Source: Planctomycetota bacterium | GTDB taxonomy: Bacteria > Planctomycetota > UBA1135 > UBA2386 | Reading direction: 5' to 3' | Length of the DNA: 64,000 nucleotides | Assembly: GCA_016713175.1 (NCBI GenBank) | Contig: JADJPQ010000001.1 | Span: forward strand, 516,001 to 580,000 | Part shown: one piece after another, positions 1-8,210 of the stretch | Layout of the letters: each line of letters starts with the position of its first letter | Numbering within the stretch: position 1 is the first letter of the stretch | Translations under genes and position numbers: made by a program | Notes under the pieces: model-generated | Databases searched by the model: none | What the model was told of the DNA's origin: nothing | Seen by the model: only the letters and a program-made list of their open reading frames with translations

Positions 1-207
1 GCGAGCGATGGACCCCTGGTCAATCGCGGCCAGGCGACCGGCTACTGGGTCAACAAGATCGAACTGAAGTTCTGGGACGTCGCCACCGGCGAACTGGTGG
101 CGACCTGCGAGGCGTCCGGCACCTACGCGTCGGCCAACAAGTTCGCCGACATGGACGAGGCGATCGCCCAGGCGCTGCGCGACGCCGGATTGCCGGGCGT
201 GAAGTGA
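1..207 (+). CDS. Partial protein, C-terminal end; paralogue of the lipoprotein at 2078-2755
   Basis: The frame is open from base 1 to a TGA at 205-207, so only the last 68 residues are visible. They match the C-terminus of the protein at 2078-2755: both contain KFWDVA.G.L.ATCEA.GTYAS, then an MD.AI..AL segment, and both end in PGV. The two genes are therefore paralogues that flank the FHA-protease gene. No function is recognised. The FHA-protease ATG lies 35 bases downstream, so the two may be cotranscribed. The 5' part, and any signal peptide, lies outside the window. Confidence 0.75.
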   Translation, partial: ASDGPLVNRGQATGYWVNKIELKFWDVATGELVATCEASGTYASANKFADMDEAIAQALRDAGLPGVK

Positions 208-242
208 TTCGAGACCGACGAGGCCGCGAAGGAGACACCGTC

Positions 243-2000
243 ATGAGCACCTACACCCTGATCGTCGAATTGCCTGGCGGCCCGGAACGGGTCGAGGTCG
301 ACCGGTTTCCGTTCCGTTTCGGTCGCGGCGATGCCAGCCACTTCCGCATCCGCGACGATTCGGTCGGCGTGTCGGCGTTCCATGCGCAGCTGCTGCTGCG
401 CGACGGCCGGTTGCTGATCGAAGACACCAATTCGACGAACGGTACGTACGTCGACGGCAAGAAGATCGGTGAGCCGACCGAACTGGCACCCGGCATGGTG
501 GTCGGCCTCGGTCGCAAGGGGCCGCGGTTGCGGTTGCTCGGCGCCGGCGAGGAATCGGCGAGGACGCTGGCGGACAGTCTCGCCGGCGCGCCGTTGACGG
601 CGGCGACGGGGACCGTCGATGTCCGGGAGCGGAAACAGGGCGTCGGGCTCAACACGCTGGTGCGCTACGTCGACCAGGCGCGTTCGGTCGAACGGCGCCG
701 CGTCGTCGGCGTCGTCGGCGGCATCGCCGGCATGGTGCTGCTGCTGTCGATCGGCGCGTTCTGGTGGCTGCAGGCGGGCACCGGCGAAGTCTCCTGGCTC
801 GGGGAATATCGCGATCGCGTCTGGATGGTGTGCGCCCGGACGGACCTGGACGGTCGCACCAGCTACCGCGCCATCGGCACCGCCTGGTCGTATCGGCCCG
901 GACAACTGGCAACCAATGCGCATGTTGCCGAGACCATCGCCGAGCTGCGCCAGGGCCAGCGGCTGGTCGCGCGTGTGCTCCGCAACGGCGCCGTCGTCGA
1001 ACTGGGGCTCAGCGAGGCGACGAAGCACCCGGGTTACGATCAGATCCAGAAAGCGTGGGCCAAGTACCCGCCGTGGCTGAGCGGTCGCGTCGCGTCGCTG
1101 ACTGGCCAATACGACGTCGCGTTGCTGACGGTCCGTGCCGAAGACCGCAGTCTGCAGGGCGAGGTCCTGCCGGTGGCGACTGCGGCCGAAGCGGCAACGG
1201 TGCACCAGGGCCAGGAGCTGCACTATCTCGGCTACCCATCCGAGAACAAGAACGCCAATCCCGAGCGCCCGGACCAGCACTACCTGGCCGGCACCTGCGC
1301 CAAGTTGACCGACTCCTGGTGGGCGCCGGCGGCGCAGTTCCAGCCCGATGGCCTCGTTTCGGTGCAGTTCCCCGGGGCCGGTGGCGCCAGCGGTGGGCCG
1401 CTGTTCGATCACGCGGGCAAGGTCATCGGTCTGCTCGCGGCCGGCGACGTGACCCGCAGTGGCGATGGTGGCCGGTCGAGCGAAGGCATCATCCATGGCC
1501 CCAACGTCGCGCTGCTGCGCGAGATCGATGGGTCGACGGTGCCGGGCGATGGCCAACGCGCGATCGAGGCGCGGATGCGCGAGCTGTATCGCAAAGGACT
1601 CGACGGTGAACTGTTGGTCGACGACCTGACCGCCGCGTGCGAGCGGGATCTCGGCGAGCACGGCATCGCGTTGGTTCGCGATTCGCGGCAGGACACGACC
1701 ATCGAGACCACGTTGGATGCGGGTGGGCACTGGGACTACACGGTGCGGCTGCCCGACGGGGTGGCCGTGGCGTTGATCGTCGTCGTGCCCAAGGACGAGC
1801 CGCTGTGGCTGCGCCTGGTCAGCGAGAGCAAGGACGACGAGGCGTTGCATGCCTATCGCCTGCCGTACGCGCCGGCGCTGCAGCTGCTGCCGAAGGGACC
1901 GCGACCACGCGAAGTGCGGCTCATCGCGGCGAAGGACTCACCGACGTCCCGCGCCGGCGTCAAGATCTACGTGCGGACGTTCGCGCTGGCAAAGAAGTAG
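243..2000 (+). CDS. FHA domain - transmembrane - trypsin-like serine protease fusion
   Basis: The 585-residue protein has three parts. An N-terminal FHA domain (about 1-100) carries the canonical phosphothreonine-binding elements: FGRG near 28, S44..H47 and N66-G67. One membrane span follows (about 153-176). The C-terminal part is a trypsin/HtrA-like protease with His227 in TNAHV, Asp291 in YDVALL and Ser383 in GASGGP, so the triad looks intact. The topology implied is a cytoplasmic FHA and a periplasmic protease. I chose the ATG at 243 because AAGGAG lies just upstream; a GTG at 204 would overlap the preceding gene. FHA-TM-periplasmic layout is also that of the T3SS ring protein SctD, which is otherwise missing here, but SctD is not known to be a protease. 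A role in T3SS assembly or regulation is inferred only from position. Confidence 0.85.
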   Translation: MSTYTLIVELPGGPERVEVDRFPFRFGRGDASHFRIRDDSVGVSAFHAQLLLRDGRLLIEDTNSTNGTYVDGKKIGEPTELAPGMVVGLGRKGPRLRLLGAGEESARTLADSLAGAPLTAATGTVDVRERKQGVGLNTLVRYVDQARSVERRRVVGVVGGIAGMVLLLSIGAFWWLQAGTGEVSWLGEYRDRVWMVCARTDLDGRTSYRAIGTAWSYRPGQLATNAHVAETIAELRQGQRLVARVLRNGAVVELGLSEATKHPGYDQIQKAWAKYPPWLSGRVASLTGQYDVALLTVRAEDRSLQGEVLPVATAAEAATVHQGQELHYLGYPSENKNANPERPDQHYLAGTCAKLTDSWWAPAAQFQPDGLVSVQFPGAGGASGGPLFDHAGKVIGLLAAGDVTRSGDGGRSSEGIIHGPNVALLREIDGSTVPGDGQRAIEARMRELYRKGLDGELLVDDLTAACERDLGEHGIALVRDSRQDTTIETTLDAGGHWDYTVRLPDGVAVALIVVVPKDEPLWLRLVSESKDDEALHAYRLPYAPALQLLPKGPRPREVRLIAAKDSPTSRAGVKIYVRTFALAKK

Positions 2001-2077
2001 CGTCGGCTGCAACGGCGGCCTGGGTGGGGTCGTTGTCGCGGGTGGAACGACCAGTTCCTGACCAAACCGAGGTTCCC

Positions 2078-2755
2078 ATGCGATTCGTCCTGTTGATGTC
2101 CGTGGCGCTGATGTCCGGTGCGTGTTCGACGCTTGCGCGGATGGGGGTGCCGCCGCTTCTCGTTCCCGGTCGTGCTCATGCTCATGGCCCCGGCGCCGTG
2201 AGTGACCTCGGCAACATGATCGGGTCGGCGTCGGCGCCCAGCGCCACGGCCGAGTGCTTCGCCGATGCGTCCAGCGCCGCCGTCGTCGCGATCGAAGCGA
2301 GCCTTCAGCGCGGCGAGAAGATCAAGGCGATGCTGTTGCCCGAACACAGCCGGGAGGCCAGCAACCTGCTGATCCTGAAGAGTGTCGGGCGGGCTGGGCT
2401 GTCGGTGATCAATGCGTCCGGGTCGTTCGATGCCGCGCGCATCCAGCGCTACAAGGACCAGGCCGGCGCCGGCAGGTTCGACATCGCGCCGGAAGACCGC
2501 GTGATGTTCGATGGCGTGCGCTACGTGATCATCTACTCGCACTTCTCCGAGCGGGCGAGCCGGATGCTCGGCGGTCAGTCGGCGGTCTACTGCGACAACC
2601 GCATCGAGATGAAGTTCTGGGACGTGGCGTCGGGCCAGCTGATGGCGACCTGCGAGGCGAAGGGCACGTATGCGTCGCCGAATCGGTACGAGGGCATGGA
2701 TGTCGCGATCACCGATGCGTTGCTGAAGGCGAAGGTGCCGGGCGTCGGTCGGTGA
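2078..2755 (+). CDS. Probable lipoprotein, paralogue of the first gene in the window
   Basis: The 225-residue protein begins with a short hydrophobic signal ending in LMSGAC, an imperfect lipobox, which suggests a lipoprotein with Cys near residue 16. The mature part has no domain I recognise. It has scattered Cys residues and a C-terminal KFWDVASG...ATCEAKGTYAS block shared with the partial gene at 1-207. It lies 77 bases after the FHA-protease gene on the same strand. The convergent sigma factor gene ends 39 bases downstream, so transcription must stop in between, although I see no clear hairpin. Association with the secretion system is by position only. Confidence 0.65.
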   Translation: MRFVLLMSVALMSGACSTLARMGVPPLLVPGRAHAHGPGAVSDLGNMIGSASAPSATAECFADASSAAVVAIEASLQRGEKIKAMLLPEHSREASNLLILKSVGRAGLSVINASGSFDAARIQRYKDQAGAGRFDIAPEDRVMFDGVRYVIIYSHFSERASRMLGGQSAVYCDNRIEMKFWDVASGQLMATCEAKGTYASPNRYEGMDVAITDALLKAKVPGVGR

Positions 2756-2794
2756 GATCCACCGGCGCGGCCGCGGCAGCGCTGACCTTCGGCG

Positions 2795-3433
2795 TCATTC
2801 GTCCCGGAAGTGGCGCGTGGTCTCGGCCAGCTTCTGCCTGGCGCGGAAGAAGCTGTTGCGGACCGTCCCCTCCGGCTTGCCCAACCGGGCCGCGATCTCG
2901 ATCAGCGGCACATCTTCGAGGACGCGAAGGCGGAAGATCGTCTTCTCCTGTTCGGTCAGCACCCAGAAACAGCCCTCGATCCGGGACGCCAGGTCACCGT
3001 GTTCGGCCTTGGTGCCTGGGCCGCGGGTGTCGGCCGCGGGCTCGCGACCCTGCTCGGGCACTTGCGCCGGGGACCTCGCGCCGCGGCGCCCTGCGTCCGC
3101 GCACACCGACGCGGCGATCGTCGTCACCCACTTGCTCAGGCTCGTCGTGTCGTCGTCGCGGAACTGGTCGAAGCTCTTCCAGATCCGCAGCAACGTCAGC
3201 TGTACCAGGTCGTCCGCCGTGACGCCTTTGGGCAATGGCCGGCGTTTGCGGAATTCCTGCCGCAGGAACGGCTCCAGCTTCGCGTGCAGTTGCTCGAACG
3301 TGCCTTCGCCGCGCCGATAGCGCCTGCCGTCACTCGTGAGTTCCCCTTGGGCGCGCGGCCTGGGCGCACCGGCATTGCTGTTCTCTGGCTTCGGGCTGGT
3401 CACGGGTACCTCGTTCTTCGGAGCCACGAGCAT
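2795..3433 (-). CDS. ECF-type RNA polymerase sigma factor
   Basis: This is a 212-residue sigma-70 family protein. Region 2 is visible around residues 45-115, with ADDLVQLTLLRIWKSFDQF and a following KWVTTIAASV helix. A Pro/Gly/Ala linker follows, and region 4 is at about 155-205, with LTEQEKTIFRLR and an HTH in IAARLGKPEGTVRN. An N-terminal extension of about 40 charged and Pro-rich residues precedes region 2. The ATG at 3433 is the first start that gives only recognisable sigma sequence; the open frame runs much further upstream as antisense of the next gene. The gene is divergent from the T3SS-locus gene at 3509 with a 75-base gap, so it may control that locus. No anti-sigma factor is next to it. 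Confidence 0.85.
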   Translation of the reverse strand: MLVAPKNEVPVTSPKPENSNAGAPRPRAQGELTSDGRRYRRGEGTFEQLHAKLEPFLRQEFRKRRPLPKGVTADDLVQLTLLRIWKSFDQFRDDDTTSLSKWVTTIAASVCADAGRRGARSPAQVPEQGREPAADTRGPGTKAEHGDLASRIEGCFWVLTEQEKTIFRLRVLEDVPLIEIAARLGKPEGTVRNSFFRARQKLAETTRHFRDE

Positions 3434-3508
3434 AGCGCCGTCCCGGATGTCTGCCTCGCCCCAACGACCGCCGACCTCGCGCGATGACCCGGTGAGGCAA
3501 CCCCAGAC
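3434..3508. promoter_or_regulatory. Divergent intergenic region, presumed promoters for the sigma factor and T3SS-locus genes
   Basis: These 75 bases separate the start of the sigma factor gene (minus strand) from the first ORF of the secretion locus (plus strand). Promoters for both directions must lie here or inside the neighbouring coding ends. I could not pick out convincing -35/-10 elements by eye, so this is a call from gene layout only. Confidence 0.35.
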
Positions 3509-4954
3509 ATGCAGGTCAGCAGCACCAGCGCGTACACGAACGTCCAACACCGCGTCGACATCCAGGCTCCGCCGTCGCCCCAACCCGCAGGCCCGGTGCC
3601 ATCGGAACCGCAGGCCGGCAACCCGGCTGCGGCATCCACGCTGCCGCCGGCCCAGTCGATGGCGTCGCCGGCCGCGGTCGTTCCACCGGCGCCGCCCGCC
3701 GACCTGTCGAAATCGCCGATCGGGTTCCCGAACCTGGACTACACCAGCGACCCGACCGCGCCGCTGGTGCCGAACAACGAGGACACGCCGGCATACATCC
3801 GCGGCGGCATCGGCACACCACCCGAAGTCGGCCAGCTCGCCGAAGCCGGCGGCGCCAACTTCCTGAATCCGACCTGGCAGGCGATGGTCGCCGATCACGC
3901 TGCGCGCAACGGTGGTCTCGGCAACGAACAGGATGGCTTCCTGGCGTTCTCGCAACAGGGTTTCGTCCGCTTCTACAACGACAACCTGACGCCCGAACAG
4001 AACCGGCGGCTGGCCGAGATCAGCCTGCAGACCGGCTGGCCGATCGAGAAGATGCCGTCGCGCGCCGACGACGGCGGCGAGGAGATCCACGAGTGGGCTG
4101 ACGAGTTCATCGGTCGCTTCGACCGCGAGTTCGCCGCGTTCCAGGCCGATCCGATGAACCACAAGATGTCGGTCAAGGACGGCCGCAAACGGTTCGTGCT
4201 CGACTTCAACGAGGAGGCCCAGGCGTTCGTCTCCTACAACTACAAGAAGTCCGGCGGACTGCGCGGCTTCGTGCAGAAGCACATGAAGTGGATCGCGCCG
4301 GTGCTGAACGGCCTGGCGATGGTCGGTGGACCGATCACTGCCGGCATTGCCACGGCGGCTCGCGCGGTGGTCAACTTCATCGCGACCGGCTCGCTGAAGG
4401 TCAGGGACCTGGTCGCTGCCGGCGTGTCGTACTTCCTGCCGCAGGGCGCCCAGACCCTTGGTCAGGCCGTGCGGCAAGGCGTGGCGCAGGCCGCTGGCTC
4501 GCTGATCGACAACGATGGCAAGCTGACCGCCGGCATCGTCATGGACGGCCTGAATCCGACCCTCGGGTTCGAGGGTTGGAGCGACGTCGCCAAGGCCGGC
4601 AATGCGCTGGCACAGGCGATCGACACCGGCAAGTTCGATCCGCAGAAGCTGCTCGGCGTCGTCACCGAAGTGTTCGGCGATGACATCGCCGCCATGTTCA
4701 AGGACTCGCCGCTGGCGGTGCTGGGCGGCATCGCCAAGACCGTCGACAACGGCACGATGAAGCCCGAAGAGGCCGGGTCGTTCTTCGGTCGGTTGATCGA
4801 CACGATCCGTGACGACAAGGTGCTGCGCAACGTGTTGAAGACCGGGCTGAAGGCGGCGGTGAATGCGGCTCAGGGCAAGGAGATCCGAGCTGATCAGATC
4901 CTGGAGGCACTGACGGCACTGGCCGCCGACCGGCTTGGTCTGCGGGAGCTGTAG
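3509..4954 (+). CDS. Unknown protein of the T3SS locus, translocator-like hydrophobic architecture
   Basis: I do not recognise this 481-residue protein. Residues 1-75 are rich in Pro, Ser, Gln and Ala with no signal peptide, which suits a disordered type III export signal. The middle is polar and charged. Two long hydrophobic stretches follow at about 262-298 (GLAMVGGPITAGIATAARAV) and 305-335. The C-terminal third is helical, with repeated aliphatic segments. Hydrophobic helices in a protein lacking an N-terminal signal, next to secretion-system genes, are typical of translocators, so a secreted translocator or effector is plausible. There is no sequence match to support more than that. The ATG at 3509 is the first start in the frame; its upstream Shine-Dalgarno is weak. 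Confidence 0.6.
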   Translation: MQVSSTSAYTNVQHRVDIQAPPSPQPAGPVPSEPQAGNPAAASTLPPAQSMASPAAVVPPAPPADLSKSPIGFPNLDYTSDPTAPLVPNNEDTPAYIRGGIGTPPEVGQLAEAGGANFLNPTWQAMVADHAARNGGLGNEQDGFLAFSQQGFVRFYNDNLTPEQNRRLAEISLQTGWPIEKMPSRADDGGEEIHEWADEFIGRFDREFAAFQADPMNHKMSVKDGRKRFVLDFNEEAQAFVSYNYKKSGGLRGFVQKHMKWIAPVLNGLAMVGGPITAGIATAARAVVNFIATGSLKVRDLVAAGVSYFLPQGAQTLGQAVRQGVAQAAGSLIDNDGKLTAGIVMDGLNPTLGFEGWSDVAKAGNALAQAIDTGKFDPQKLLGVVTEVFGDDIAAMFKDSPLAVLGGIAKTVDNGTMKPEEAGSFFGRLIDTIRDDKVLRNVLKTGLKAAVNAAQGKEIRADQILEALTALAADRLGLREL

Positions 4955-5013
4955 CCCCCCAACGAAACCGCGCACCCTGCGATGAACCAGCAACAACCAA
5001 CGAGGACCTGACC

Positions 5014-5304
5014 ATGAGTGGCTTGAGCGTTCCTTCCCGCAGCAGCATGGAGACCCTGGGTGCCATCACCCGGATCGCCGACGTCGGCGCCCGACTCGGG
5101 CTCAACATCGCGGCCCGGGGCATCACCGGCGGCCTGGCCGGCGGCATCGGTGGGCTCGGCGATGGCGGTGAACTGTCGAACACCGAGCTGATCGACAAGC
5201 AGATCGAGATGCAGCGCGAGACGCTGGCCATCAACCTGCAGAGCAACACGTTGCGCACCGATCACGAAGCCAAGATGTCGTGCGTGCGCAATCTGAAGCC
5301 GTGA
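5014..5304 (+). CDS. Candidate T3SS needle protein (SctF-like)
   Basis: The small 96-residue protein has no signal peptide. The N-terminal half is Gly/Ala rich (about 25-52). The C-terminal half is one amphipathic helix containing LQSNTLR at 75-81 and ending in VRNLKP. Needle proteins such as PrgI carry a closely similar C-terminal helix with QSNTVK followed by an acidic/basic stretch and a final N-F-R. The gene precedes a TPR protein and a rod-like protein, as yscF precedes yscG in Yersinia. This is a candidate: the Gly-rich front is unusual for a needle subunit. GAGG lies upstream of the ATG. Confidence 0.5.
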   Translation: MSGLSVPSRSSMETLGAITRIADVGARLGLNIAARGITGGLAGGIGGLGDGGELSNTELIDKQIEMQRETLAINLQSNTLRTDHEAKMSCVRNLKP

Positions 5305-5314
5305 GGTCGTCGTG

Positions 5315-5746
5315 ATGTCGCCGCTGCAAACCGCTCTGGGGCTCGGCCGGGATCACGGCCGCCAACTGCAATGGCTGGCCGAGTCCGGATTCATGGCGCT
5401 GGCGCTCGAGCAACGAGAACGCGCCCGGCGGATCTTCGCCGGGCTGCAGGTGCTCGCCCCCGACGAACCCGTCGGCTGGCTCGGCCTCGCCGAGCTCGAG
5501 CTGGCGGCCGGGCGGCCCGACGCGGCCCGCGACGAGGTCGACCTCGCGTTGCGCAAGCCGAATTGCGAACTCGACAAGATGATCTGGGCCTGGCGGCTTC
5601 GCGCCCACGTCTGTGCGGCGCTGGGCGATGCCGATGGGCAGATTGCCGCCGAGGATGCCGTGCTGCGCTTGCAGCCCGATGGCCCGGTGGCGCTGGCGAT
5701 CGCACAGGAACGAGCCGGAATGGCGGCCGAGATCGGAGGTGAGTGA
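5315..5746 (+). CDS. TPR protein, possible SctG-like needle chaperone
   Basis: The protein has about 143 residues and is made almost entirely of antiparallel helices with TPR spacing: FMALALEQRERARRIFAGLQ, then P-E-P-VGWLGLAELELAAGR, then AHVCAALGD. Small TPR proteins act as class II/III T3SS chaperones, and YscG chaperones the needle subunit YscF. The position directly after the needle-like gene supports that role. A GTG at 5312 immediately before the ATG could be the true start. The stop codon overlaps the next ATG (TGATG at 5744-5748), so translation is probably coupled. Confidence 0.6.
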   Translation: MSPLQTALGLGRDHGRQLQWLAESGFMALALEQRERARRIFAGLQVLAPDEPVGWLGLAELELAAGRPDAARDEVDLALRKPNCELDKMIWAWRLRAHVCAALGDADGQIAAEDAVLRLQPDGPVALAIAQERAGMAAEIGGE

Positions 5747-6123
5747 TGAACAGCATCGATGGACTCCAAGGTGGTCTTCCGATCGTGCCGCGCCCGGAGG
5801 GCGGGATCCCGATCTGCGACGTCGAGGCGCGACGCCAGCTGCAGTTGCCGGCGGCGGATGCGACGCCGTCCCGGCTGGCCCCCGGCCGCGACTCCGCCGA
5901 CGCAGGGTTGCAGGAGGTCCTGGCCGATGGTCGGGCGGCGGGCCTCGCCGGTGACCCGCTGCGACAGCACGTACTGACGGAGCTGGTCAAGGCCGAAATG
6001 GGGCCGGGGGTACCAGCTGACGTCGTGCAACGGACCGTGGCAGCGGCGGCGGCGGATCCGGGCATGCGCCGTTTGACCGAGGCCGCCATCGCGCAGGCCA
6101 GCGGCCGTGCAACGCGCGCCTGA
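5746..6123 (+). CDS. Unknown small protein of the T3SS locus
   Basis: This 125-residue protein is not recognised. It has a polar N-terminus without signal peptide and a C-terminal half predicted to be helical (GLQEVLADGRAAGLAGD and LTELVKAEMG). Its start overlaps the stop of the TPR gene. In Yersinia this slot is yscH, which encodes a small secreted protein, so an early secreted substrate is possible on synteny alone. No sequence similarity to YscH/YopR is visible to me. Confidence 0.5.
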   Translation: MNSIDGLQGGLPIVPRPEGGIPICDVEARRQLQLPAADATPSRLAPGRDSADAGLQEVLADGRAAGLAGDPLRQHVLTELVKAEMGPGVPADVVQRTVAAAAADPGMRRLTEAAIAQASGRATRA

Positions 6124-6147
6124 GCTGCGTCGTTGAGACCAGCAGCC

Positions 6148-6579
6148 ATGGAAACCGCCCTGAACAGCAGCGCGATCGTGGCCCCGGCCGTCAGCCCGGG
6201 GGCGTTTGGATCGACCGAGCCCATGGCTCACGACGATGGGCGGAGTCCGTTCGCAGCGCGGCTGGATCCGGCGTCGACCGCGATGGTCGGATCGCCGGCG
6301 CCGGCCGGAACGGGCGAGCCGACGTCGATCCGCGAGCTGTTCGTGCGTCTCGAACGGATCCCCGGCGAGGTGAGTGCGATGGCGCAACGGCATCGGGCCG
6401 AACTGGCGGGCGTGCCGCGCGACAGCGCGGCGTACCGCGACGTGTCGTCGCGGATCAACGGCGAGATCCTCGAGCTGCAGGTCCAGGCCCACGCCCTGCA
6501 GTTCCGTGCCGAGTTGGTCTCGAAGTTCGTCGAGCACACGACTTCGGGGATCAAGACCACGATGCAGACCCAGGCCTGA
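6148..6579 (+). CDS. Candidate T3SS inner rod protein (SctI-like)
   Basis: The 143-residue protein has an unstructured, Ala/Pro/Ser-rich N-terminal half. The C-terminal amphipathic region contains EILELQVQAHALQFRAELVSKF and ends HTTSGIKTTMQTQA. SctI/PrgJ/YscI proteins end in the same way: a long helix with L..Q pairs, then a VSK- or LSK-type turn and a final helix before a terminal Q or S. The gene sits immediately before the SctJ-like lipoprotein, exactly as yscI precedes yscJ. I preferred the ATG at 6148 to the upstream TTG at 6133. The assignment rests on pattern and synteny. Confidence 0.5.
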   Translation: METALNSSAIVAPAVSPGAFGSTEPMAHDDGRSPFAARLDPASTAMVGSPAPAGTGEPTSIRELFVRLERIPGEVSAMAQRHRAELAGVPRDSAAYRDVSSRINGEILELQVQAHALQFRAELVSKFVEHTTSGIKTTMQTQA

Positions 6580-6591
6580 ACGGAGGCGGTC

Positions 6592-7443
6592 ATGCGTTGC
6601 CTGACGCGGATGTTCTTGGCGGTGGCGAGCGGCCTGCTTGCCGCCGGCTGCGGCGGATCGGCGCCGTTGCCGCTCGAGCCGATGATGGTGTGGCGACTGC
6701 CCGAGAATGCCCGCGAGTTCGCCGAGCTGTGTCAGGTGCATCTGGGTCTGGAACTGCAGGAGCGCAAGGGCAAGGACGGCATCGAGCTGTGCGTTCCTGG
6801 CGAACGGGCGGCCCAGTGCAAGCCGGTGCTGACCAGGTTCAAGCGCGAGCTCAAACTCGGCGACGAACCGGTGCCCGAGGCGGGCCCGACCGACCCGCCG
6901 GAGACGCGCGACGAGCTCCAGCGTCTGCGGGAGGAGCGTCGCATGGCGCGAGTCGTGCGCGCTGGCGCCGACAAGGAAGTCCTCAACGCGATCGTGGCGC
7001 GCAAGACGACTTACGGCGGCAAGGACGCCGGGCTGCAGAGTCTGCTGGTGGCGCTGGTCGTGACGGATGTTCCCGACGCGGAGGCACGTGCGGCACTGTG
7101 CAGCCGAGTCCGCGACCAGATGGCGCAGTTCGAGAAACTGCCGGCCGGGGTCACCATCGAGGTCACGGCCCTGGTCGTGGAACTGGCGGCACTGCGGGCG
7201 AGCCTTGCCGCCGCGGCGGCGCCGATCGGGCCAGCCACGGCACCGGAGCCGTCGACACCGGCGTCGCCGACCGAGGTTCCGTGTACGGTCGGCGGTGGCG
7301 ATGCCTTGGTGCCGCCGTTGCCCAGCCACCTGTGGCCGGTCTACGGCGTCGCCGTCGTCAGCCTGTGCGGCAACGTCGGTGGGGTGCTGGTCTGGTGGCG
7401 TCGCCGCCGCCGCGGCCTGCGCGGGCGCGGCACCGGAGTCTGA
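6592..7443 (+). CDS. sctJ: SctJ-like T3SS inner-membrane ring lipoprotein
   Basis: The 283-residue protein starts with a signal peptide ending in the lipobox LLAAGC, so it should be lipid-anchored at about Cys19. Two small alpha/beta segments follow (about 30-80 and 130-195), suggesting the two ring-building motifs of the SctJ/FliF family. A Pro-rich linker (about 205-230) leads to a C-terminal membrane span around LWPVYGVAVVSLCGNVGGV and a short Arg-rich cytoplasmic tail. That layout, lipoprotein plus C-terminal anchor, is the SctJ layout. The sequence is divergent, so the identification leans on topology and on the downstream K-L-N order. Confidence 0.65.
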   Translation: MRCLTRMFLAVASGLLAAGCGGSAPLPLEPMMVWRLPENAREFAELCQVHLGLELQERKGKDGIELCVPGERAAQCKPVLTRFKRELKLGDEPVPEAGPTDPPETRDELQRLREERRMARVVRAGADKEVLNAIVARKTTYGGKDAGLQSLLVALVVTDVPDAEARAALCSRVRDQMAQFEKLPAGVTIEVTALVVELAALRASLAAAAAPIGPATAPEPSTPASPTEVPCTVGGGDALVPPLPSHLWPVYGVAVVSLCGNVGGVLVWWRRRRRGLRGRGTGV

Positions 7444-7445
7444 CC

Positions 7446-8210
7446 ATGGACCGCACCGACAAGTACCGCCGCTGGGTGCTGGCGACGATGCTCGGCGGCA
7501 CGGACGTGATCGCCCGGGTCTGGCCGGAGACGACGCTCGAGAGCATCGGTGCGCGCAGTCTCGCCAGCCTGCAGCTGGCCGAGCTCGCCGACCTGGAAGA
7601 ACACGCCTTTGGCGGCAGCGGGCCGTGCGAGCGGTCACCGGCGCGGTTCTGGCAGCGGCGGGCACACCTGTCGATGCGCCGTCAGCGCGCGGGTCTGCTG
7701 GGCGACCTGGCGCCGGTGTGGCGGCAGTTGCTGGCGACGCCCGAGCCCGAGCTGCGGCGGATCCTCGGCGAGATCGGCTTTGCGCTGCTTGCGGGTCTGG
7801 TGGCGACCGGCGCCCGCACCGATCTGGTCCTTGCCTGCTCGGAACTCGGCGAACACGCCGTGCGCCTGCTGGTGCACGTGCGCAACGTCGCCGAGCTCGC
7901 GGTCGTTGCTCCCTGGGCGCCGGCCGTCGCCGCAGCGCGGGCCACCGCCCGTCAGCGTGGCGAGCCCCCGCTGCGCCAGGCTTATCTGATCGGCCGATCT
8001 GCCCTGGCGACTGCCTTCCATCGACTCTCTCCGACGCTTCAGGATCAGATGCTCCGTGCCAGCCGCGACCAGATGACCGCCACGTCCTTGCCCGATCTGC
8101 TGGCCAATCTGGCACCGCTGGTCGGCGCGGAGCAGGCGAGTGCGCAGGCCGAATGGGTCCTGTCGGTCGTCGCCCGGGCCAAGGCCGACGCGATGGAGGC
8201 CCGGTCATGA
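7446..8210 (+). CDS. Protein at the SctK position, possible sorting-platform accessory
   Basis: The 254-residue protein is soluble and largely helical. It has many Arg and Leu residues, a Trp-containing N-terminus (YRRWVLATML) and no signal peptide or obvious domain. In ysc-type operons the gene between sctJ and sctL is sctK, a poorly conserved cytoplasmic adaptor linking the ring to SctQ. Its length (YscK is about 210) and location agree. I have no motif evidence. It starts 2 bases after the sctJ stop and overlaps the sctL ATG by 4 bases (ATGA), so it belongs to the same operon. Confidence 0.5.
   Translation: MDRTDKYRRWVLATMLGGTDVIARVWPETTLESIGARSLASLQLAELADLEEHAFGGSGPCERSPARFWQRRAHLSMRRQRAGLLGDLAPVWRQLLATPEPELRRILGEIGFALLAGLVATGARTDLVLACSELGEHAVRLLVHVRNVAELAVVAPWAPAVAAARATARQRGEPPLRQAYLIGRSALATAFHRLSPTLQDQMLRASRDQMTATSLPDLLANLAPLVGAEQASAQAEWVLSVVARAKADAMEARS

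Noticed and set aside
123..1850. Long minus-strand frame opposite the FHA-protease gene
   Set aside because: Arg/Ala/Gln-rich translation without domains, exactly antisense to a well-supported gene; typical of high-GC DNA.
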